DNA of 64,000 nt, taken from Pseudoxanthomonas sp. YR558. Lineage in GTDB: Bacteria; Pseudomonadota; Gammaproteobacteria; Xanthomonadales; Xanthomonadaceae. Of this stretch, positions 60,606-64,000 are shown in pieces. The notes beneath the pieces are model-generated. The model ran no database searches, was not told where the DNA came from, and worked only from the letters and a program-made list of their open reading frames with translations. The position numbers and the translations under genes are program-made. The DNA lies in the NCBI RefSeq assembly GCF_900116385.1, contig NZ_FPCI01000002.1, positions 1,219,515 through 1,283,514 on the forward strand, written 5' to 3'. Within the stretch, counting starts at the first letter, position 1. The number at the start of each line of letters is the position of its first letter.

Positions 60606-61057
60606 GCTGAGCCGGGACGGCACACGCCCTGTTCTGTTGAGTGGTGAAGGCGACCATGCGTATCACGCACTTCTAGCCTGAAAATCCCGGTCTCTTGGTC
60701 AGACGGCCACACGCTAGGCTCATACGTAAAATCTGCTTGGTCTCCAGGGCTGAGCGTAACCTCGTGTGTGGCCGGCACAAAATGCTCCAGCACAACTTGC
60801 CAAGGTTCGCCCGACGGGATGGACTGCAGCTGAGCCGAGCCGGGATGTAGCCTGTAGGGCGGGCCAGGCGCGCCATATGTATGGAAGGAAACACGCACAT
60901 CAGAAGTGTTGCTGATGCGCAACGGCACCTCAGGGTGTGCCGTCGTCAGGCAGCCACGCGCGTCAAGCTCAATGGTGATGCCTGCGTCCGCCGAAGAGGG
61001 CGAGTGAGCGCACCCCACTAGTGCTGTTGCTATGAGCAAAACAGTCCTTGTTCTCAT
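60560..61057 (-). CDS. Cassette 6: lipoprotein with attC-encoded tail
   Basis: Cassette 60552-61065. A 165-residue protein with lipobox ALVGC (C16) and a beta-rich body (PLRISNTSDVRVSFHTYG, GDQADFTYEPSVW). The body looks like a small immunoglobulin-like or carbohydrate-facing domain, but no family is clear. The last 13 residues, NNSFKPNPLRGSA, are translated from the attC. Start 8 nt after the recombination point. Confidence 0.8.
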   Translation of the reverse strand: MRTRTVLLIATALVGCAHSPSSADAGITIELDARGCLTTAHPEVPLRISNTSDVRVSFHTYGAPGPPYRLHPGSAQLQSIPSGEPWQVVLEHFVPATHEVTLSPGDQADFTYEPSVWPSDQETGIFRLEVRDTHGRLHHSTEQGVCRPGSAPNNSFKPNPLRGSA

Positions 61058-61059
61058 GC

Positions 61060-61119
61060 GCCTAACGCCTGAATTAAGCCGACCCGCGAAGCGGGTTCGG
61101 CTTGAATGAATTGTTAGGC
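61060..61119 (-). repeat. attC site 7
   Basis: R'' GCCTAAC, R' GTTAGGC, standard hairpin. Confidence 0.95.
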
Positions 61120-61437
61120 CTCACTGTCGAGGCCGGCGAGAGTAAGGCGAACCTCACTGAAACGCATGCGGTACAGATTGCCCTGTGCCTCCAGATGACC
61201 AGCCGAGACTAGATCTCTGAGGCGTTGGCTGTAGAAGACATCTGGAACGTCGTAGTACTGGTCCGGATATGCGTCCATTGCGATCGCTACAACAAGGGCG
61301 ACTTTTCGCCAGTTTGCGCTGCTACTGGCCAGAATGGCTCGATCTATGGCAAGAAGGTCATCCTCAGTGAGCGCGGCAACCGCCCGCAGATCGTCCGCAT
61401 CGAGCGGCGGATCATCTTGGTCGTCGGCTGGAGTCAT
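61114..61437 (-). CDS. Cassette 7: DUF3658-like protein
   Basis: Cassette 61066-61461. A 107-residue protein from ATG 61437 (a GTG three codons earlier is possible). LTEDDLLAIDRAIL, WRKVALVVAIAM and DVPDVFYSQRLRDLVSAGHLEAQGNL ... MRFSEVRL match DUF3658, a winged-helix-like unit that elsewhere is the C-terminal part of larger proteins. Here it stands alone. AGAG lies 8 nt upstream. Stop in R''. Confidence 0.83.
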   Translation of the reverse strand: MTPADDQDDPPLDADDLRAVAALTEDDLLAIDRAILASSSANWRKVALVVAIAMDAYPDQYYDVPDVFYSQRLRDLVSAGHLEAQGNLYRMRFSEVRLTLAGLDSEA

Positions 61438-61455
61438 AGTGGACACTCTTGTGAA

Positions 61456-61515
61456 GCCTAACGCCTGAATTAAGCCGACCCGCGAAGCGGGTTCGGCTTG
61501 AATGAATTGTTAGCT
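61456..61515 (-). repeat. attC site 8
   Basis: R'' AGCTAAC, R' GTTAGGC, standard hairpin. Confidence 0.95.
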
Positions 61516-61907
61516 GCCAGCCTGCGCTCATGCAGCTTCCCAAGTTGCGAGAACGCCCAAACGACGGCCGCGATAGAAGCGCCCGACACAGTAAACTGAT
61601 TCACGGCGCTCAGCGGCGGGTCTTGGGAGTAGAACGCCCAGGTGAACGCCGCTCCGCAGGCCGCACCGATCAGCGCCGCTACCCACCAGCGGGCGAGGTT
61701 GCGGCGCTCTGCCCAAGCTAAGACTGGTACACCGACTAGGGCTGTAAGGGGTGCAGTGACCGCGTAGCTCATCAGAAGAAACGCCGCCCAGTTGCCAAAT
61801 GAACCGAAGTCGCCTTTTGCAGTGGATAGGAAAAACTGAAGCAGGGATGGTGTTGCCGGGGCGAGGATGAATCCGGCTATCAACCATAAGACACGGACGT
61901 TCTTCAT
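61470..61907 (-). CDS. Cassette 8: four-helix membrane protein with attC-encoded tail
   Basis: Cassette 61462-61916. A 145-residue protein with four hydrophobic helices and a conserved-looking WAERRNLARWW loop; ends NNSFKPNPLRGSA from the attC. The tail would be on the cytoplasmic side if the N-terminus is also inside. Family not recognised. Start 9 nt after the recombination point. Confidence 0.8.
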   Translation of the reverse strand: MKNVRVLWLIAGFILAPATPSLLQFFLSTAKGDFGSFGNWAAFLLMSYAVTAPLTALVGVPVLAWAERRNLARWWVAALIGAACGAAFTWAFYSQDPPLSAVNQFTVSGASIAAVVWAFSQLGKLHERRLAANNSFKPNPLRGSA

Positions 61908-61910
61908 GGC

Positions 61911-61970
61911 AGCTAACGCCTGAGTTAAGCCATGCCGCGAAGCGGCATCGGCTTGAATGAATTGTTAGGC
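61911..61970 (-). repeat. attC site 9
   Basis: R'' GCCTAAC, R' GTTAGCT. The central stem is changed on both arms (ATGCCGC / GCGGCAT) and stays paired. Confidence 0.94.
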
Positions 61971-62195
61971 CGGCCAGTCAACCTGCCAGCCCGACCTTGC
62001 AAAGAACTGTTGCAGATCATCTTGGGTCTCAACCCAAGAATCAAAACCTTGGTGCTCATTGGGGCCGTCTGAGCCATCCCACCACTCATAGATGAAAAAG
62101 CCACCGGTATCGTCAGCGTCATCAGAGACCCTGACTCGATGAGCGGTTTTGCCGCTGTTGATGATTGTGCCAATAGCGCCGATGGGAATTTGCAT
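61965..62195 (-). CDS. Cassette 9: small hypothetical protein
   Basis: The smallest cassette (61917-62205). A 76-residue acidic protein with many Trp/Asp residues (FFIYEWWDGSDGPNEHQGFDSWVE). A competing frame (61925-62173) that ends with an attC tail is less protein-like and is rejected. Stop in R''. No family recognised; size and acidity resemble immunity proteins. Confidence 0.7.
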   Translation of the reverse strand: MQIPIGAIGTIINSGKTAHRVRVSDDADDTGGFFIYEWWDGSDGPNEHQGFDSWVETQDDLQQFFARSGWQVDWPA

Positions 62196-62199
62196 GGCG

Positions 62200-62259
62200 G
62201 CCTAACGCCTGAATTAAGCCGCGCCGCGAAGCGGCGTCGGCTTGAATGAATTGTTAGGC
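62200..62259 (-). repeat. attC site 10
   Basis: R'' GCCTAAC, R' GTTAGGC. Central stem GCGCCGC / GCGGCGT, changed but mostly paired. Confidence 0.94.
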
Positions 62260-62595
62260 ACCATGCTGGGGCGTGCGGGCAACCTTTGCAAGGTGTGCCA
62301 AGACGGACGAGAAATCGTGGAAATGTGGGTTGGAATCCAGGTGGCTGAGCTCCGCTAGGGTTACAACCAGAGAGCAGTTGTGCGGCGCTGGTACCAACAC
62401 GTATTTGCCACTGCCGATGCTGAATCTGCCCCGGTGATTGGGAGTGATGAACTCAGGCGCCAAAGCTCTGCCGGCCTCATCCCAGAACAGCCAACCATCA
62501 CCCTCAACGTCGATACCTTCGCAGTACACGACAGCATCCTCGGCGGATGGGAACACAAACAAGGTTCTCTCATCGGTAGCCGCAGCAAAGATCAT
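62254..62595 (-). CDS. Cassette 10: hypothetical protein
   Basis: Cassette 62206-62604. A 113-residue protein (TLFVFPSAEDAVVYCEGIDVEGDGWLFWDEAG ...) with a compact alpha/beta look and no signal peptide. The FPSAEDAVVYCEGIDVE segment recalls immunity-type proteins, but I cannot name a family. Stop in R''; start 9 nt after the recombination point. Confidence 0.77.
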   Translation of the reverse strand: MIFAAATDERTLFVFPSAEDAVVYCEGIDVEGDGWLFWDEAGRALAPEFITPNHRGRFSIGSGKYVLVPAPHNCSLVVTLAELSHLDSNPHFHDFSSVLAHLAKVARTPQHGA

Positions 62596-62598
62596 GGT

Positions 62599-62658
62599 GC
62601 CTAACGCCTGAATTAAGCCGACCCGCGAAGCGGGTTCGGCTTGAATGAATTGTTAGCG
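62599..62658 (-). repeat. attC site 11
   Basis: R'' CGCTAAC (first base off consensus), R' GTTAGGC, standard hairpin. The unusual R'' is matched exactly by the start of its own cassette. Confidence 0.94.
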
Positions 62659-63107
62659 CCCGTCCCGGACAAATACGCAGGCGCGTCCAATGCAGCAGCG
62701 TACTGCGACTGAGACGAGAAGGGCCAGTAGGCCATGTCGCCGGCTGCGCTGAGGCGTCGGAAGTAGATGCGCCCGGCCAAGCCAAGTGTCAGCAAGTTGC
62801 CGGCAGTGAGAAGTACCGATTGGCCACGAGAAAGGACAGGCCATAGGTAAGGAAGGCCTGACTTGAGAAAGAGAATGCAGCGGGCTGCTGCGTCTCTTTG
62901 AGCTTGCGACAGTCTGTCGGGGCCGGTCAGGCGATGCTCTTGAAGGTCGCAGTAAAGCAACCACAAGAACTGGTTGTAGATCTCTCGGATCGCCGGATCG
63001 CCCGATTTTGGCACCAAATCGTCGAGTTGGAAATTAGTGATACGGCCACCAATGAGCCAGCGAGTCGACTCAGCCAGTGTTGCTCGAGCTTGAGGATCAA
63101 CTGCCAT
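62613..63107 (-). CDS. Cassette 11: hypothetical membrane-associated protein with attC-encoded tail
   Basis: Cassette 62605-63117. A 164-residue protein with a helical N-terminal half (IREIYNQFLWLLYCDLQEHRL), a moderately hydrophobic middle (PYLWPVLSRGQSVLLTAGNLLTLGLAGRI) and the attC tail NNSFKPNPLRGSA. Family not recognised. Confidence 0.75.
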   Translation of the reverse strand: MAVDPQARATLAESTRWLIGGRITNFQLDDLVPKSGDPAIREIYNQFLWLLYCDLQEHRLTGPDRLSQAQRDAAARCILFLKSGLPYLWPVLSRGQSVLLTAGNLLTLGLAGRIYFRRLSAAGDMAYWPFSSQSQYAAALDAPAYLSGTGANNSFKPNPLRGSA

Positions 63108-63111
63108 AGGG

Positions 63112-63171
63112 CGCTAACGCCTGAATTAAGCCGACCCGCGAAGCGGGTTCGGCTTGAATGAATTGTTAGAC
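63112..63171 (-). repeat. attC site 12
   Basis: R'' GTCTAAC, R' GTTAGCG, standard hairpin. Confidence 0.94.
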
Positions 63172-63175
63172 CGCA

Positions 63176-63448
63176 TCACGGCCACCACCTACGGTCCTCT
63201 GGATACTCAGCCCTAACATCCGCATCCGAAGGGCCGTGGCACTTTATATCCCATGCCTCTCCAGGAGTCAGGATCCGAACGCCGCACATGCGCAGGTCAC
63301 AGGAGCGGGGCTGGGAGCCGTCTATAAGCGATATACCCCAGACCTCGCCGTCGCCGGTGCCGACACAAAGGCAGGGATGAAAAGCACAATCCTCGTAAAT
63401 CTCGCCGGGAGAGATGATGAGATCGCCGAATTTGTCCCGATCTTCCAT
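63176..63448 (-). CDS. Cassette 12: hypothetical protein
   Basis: Cassette 63118-63457. A 90-residue acidic soluble protein with several cysteines (EDCAFHPCLCVG, RSCDLRMCG, IKCHG), which could bind a metal. LIISPGEIYEDCAFHPCLCV looks like a small beta-barrel start. No family recognised. Start 9 nt after the recombination point; stop just before the attC. Confidence 0.75.
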   Translation of the reverse strand: MEDRDKFGDLIISPGEIYEDCAFHPCLCVGTGDGEVWGISLIDGSQPRSCDLRMCGVRILTPGEAWDIKCHGPSDADVRAEYPEDRRWWP

Positions 63449-63451
63449 GCG

Positions 63452-63541
63452 GTCTAACGCCTGAGTTAAGCCGGCCCGCCCATTGCGGTACCGGTGGGTC
63501 CGAGACCGCGAAGCGGGCTCGGCTTGAACGAATTGTTAGAC
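63452..63541 (-). repeat. attC site 13 (long form)
   Basis: A 90-bp attC: R'' GTCTAAC, R' GTTAGAC, normal outer arms but an extended, imperfectly paired centre (GGTACCGGTGGGTCCGAGACC on the plus strand). Confidence 0.92.
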
Positions 63542-63542
63542 C

Positions 63543-63887
63543 TTAGCGAATCCACGCTACAGCTTGCCCGATAACGCAGTTGCCGCGCATCACAAGATGA
63601 CCGCCGGTTACTCCAGTCTCAAAGGAGCGAACAACGTCTCCTGGCCTAATTTGAGCTTTGAGCGCGGCTTGCTGTTCACCGTAGCCAGCCAAAGCTGCCA
63701 TACCGTCCTTGTATGCCAAGACGGGGCCGAGCTTCTCAATGTTCGGCGGGAGAGGCGCGCAATTCGGGGGTGCCACGACTTCGAGCTTGGCTGGAGGTCG
63801 ATATGCAACAAGGAAGGCGAGGGCAGCCAAACCTAGAATGGCAACAGAGAACACGGCGATGCTGGATGCTTTTACTTTGGATGCCAT
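63543..63887 (-). CDS. Cassette 13: membrane-anchored hypothetical protein
   Basis: Cassette 63458-63909. A 114-residue protein with one N-terminal helix (IAVFSVAILGLAALAFLVAY), a Pro-rich linker and a small domain (LKAQIRPGDVVRSFETGVTGG ... NCVIGQAVAW). Two cysteines could pair in the periplasm. No family recognised. TAA stop 1 nt beyond R''. Confidence 0.77.
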   Translation of the reverse strand: MASKVKASSIAVFSVAILGLAALAFLVAYRPPAKLEVVAPPNCAPLPPNIEKLGPVLAYKDGMAALAGYGEQQAALKAQIRPGDVVRSFETGVTGGHLVMRGNCVIGQAVAWIR

Positions 63888-63903
63888 GACATTGCAGGCT
63901 AAG

Positions 63904-63993
63904 GTCTAACGCCTGAGTTAAGCCGGCCCGCCCGATGCGAACCGGTTGCGTCCGAGACCGCGAAGCGGGCTCGGCTTGAACGAATTGTTAGGT
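63904..63993 (-). repeat. attC site 14 (long form)
   Basis: A second 90-bp attC, R'' ACCTAAC and R' GTTAGAC, closely related to site 13 in its extended centre. It opens cassette 14, of which only the last few bases are in the window. Confidence 0.92.
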
Positions 63994-64000
63994 CTATGGT

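Larger units (their letters stand above)
58181..64000 (-). mobile_element. Distal end of a chromosomal integron cassette array
   Basis: Fourteen attC sites delimit 13 complete cassettes (289-654 bp) and the start of another, all with genes on the minus strand. Read on that strand, each attC goes R'' (GCCTAAC), AATTCATTCAAGCCG, a CCCGC-TTCG-CGGG hairpin, CGGCTTAATTCAGGC, R' (GTTAGGC), close to the aadA-type site. attI and intI must lie to the right, outside the window; if absent there, this is an integrase-less attC cluster. The left end, 58074-58180, is a gene-free 107-bp junction with lolD. Cassettes are AT-richer than the core genes. Confidence 0.95.

Noticed and set aside
61925..62173. Alternative gene in cassette 9 ending in an attC tail
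   Set aside because: Its composition is poor and it starts inside the cassette; the 76-residue frame starts at the usual distance from the recombination point.
58181..63993. Regularly spaced repeats as a CRISPR array
   Set aside because: The repeats are imperfect palindromes of 60-90 bp separated by 230-600 bp that contain genes; they have R'/R'' boxes. They are attC sites.

Overview
The window looks like the chromosome of a high-GC gammaproteobacterium of the Xanthomonadaceae/Lysobacteraceae (Pseudoxanthomonas, Lysobacter, Stenotrophomonas or Xanthomonas relatives). The grounds are a succinyl-type MetX, a fused alpha/beta branched-chain keto acid dehydrogenase E1, a UbiM-like hydroxylase, GTAG-headed REP pairs, and a chromosomal integron whose attC sites resemble the aadA type. 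The genus is inferred, not proven.

Layout. 1-3.4 kb: a cut-off gene end, a hypothetical protein, an SDR oxidoreductase, a methyltransferase and tRNA-Leu(CAA). 3.4-6.2 kb: sulfur amino-acid genes (cysteine dioxygenase, MetX) and an endonuclease/exonuclease/phosphatase-fold protein. 6.2-13 kb: a complete, tightly coupled ccmABCDEFGHI cytochrome c maturation operon on the minus strand. 13-16 kb: an aminotransferase/omega-amidase pair followed by a 490-bp quasi-palindromic non-coding element. 16-30.5 kb: thioesterase, sugar dehydrogenase lipoprotein, ABC exporter, secreted S8 protease, RND efflux pump with adaptor, a LytS/LytTR two-component pair, a TRIC-type channel and an ECF41 sigma factor with its AhpD-like partner. 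30.6-42 kb: class I fumarase, GSTs, sterol-desaturase-like protein, ArsC, OMPLA, cold shock protein, glycine-zipper envelope proteins, TcdA, TatD and glutaryl-CoA dehydrogenase. 42-51.4 kb: a large DUF3857/transglutaminase membrane protein, a run of overlapping small enzymes, the fused BCKDH E1, UbiM and YgfZ. 51.4-58 kb: the succinate dehydrogenase operon (SDHAF4-like factor, sdhCDAB, MAPEG protein, sdhE, ygfX) running into lolC-lolD.

58.2-64 kb is the distal end of an integron cassette array. Thirteen complete cassettes, all with minus-strand genes, are separated by 14 attC sites of about 60 bp, two of them 90 bp. Orientation places attI and the integrase, if present, beyond the right edge. 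In 12 of 13 cassettes the first bases after the recombination point are exactly complementary to the R'' box of that cassette's own attC, as expected if each once existed as a circle. The cassettes are visibly AT-richer than the core and encode small orphan proteins, several of DUF families. Four read through their attC and share the C-terminal tail (N)NSFKPNPLRGSA or a variant; five use TAA of the R'' box as stop codon. The two attC sites nearest lolD are decayed, consistent with them being the oldest.

The respiratory theme is strong: heme attachment (ccm), fumarase and succinate dehydrogenase with two unrelated flavinylation factors, Fe-S maintenance (YgfZ) and quinone synthesis (UbiM). No CRISPR array, prophage, IS transposase or rRNA is seen.
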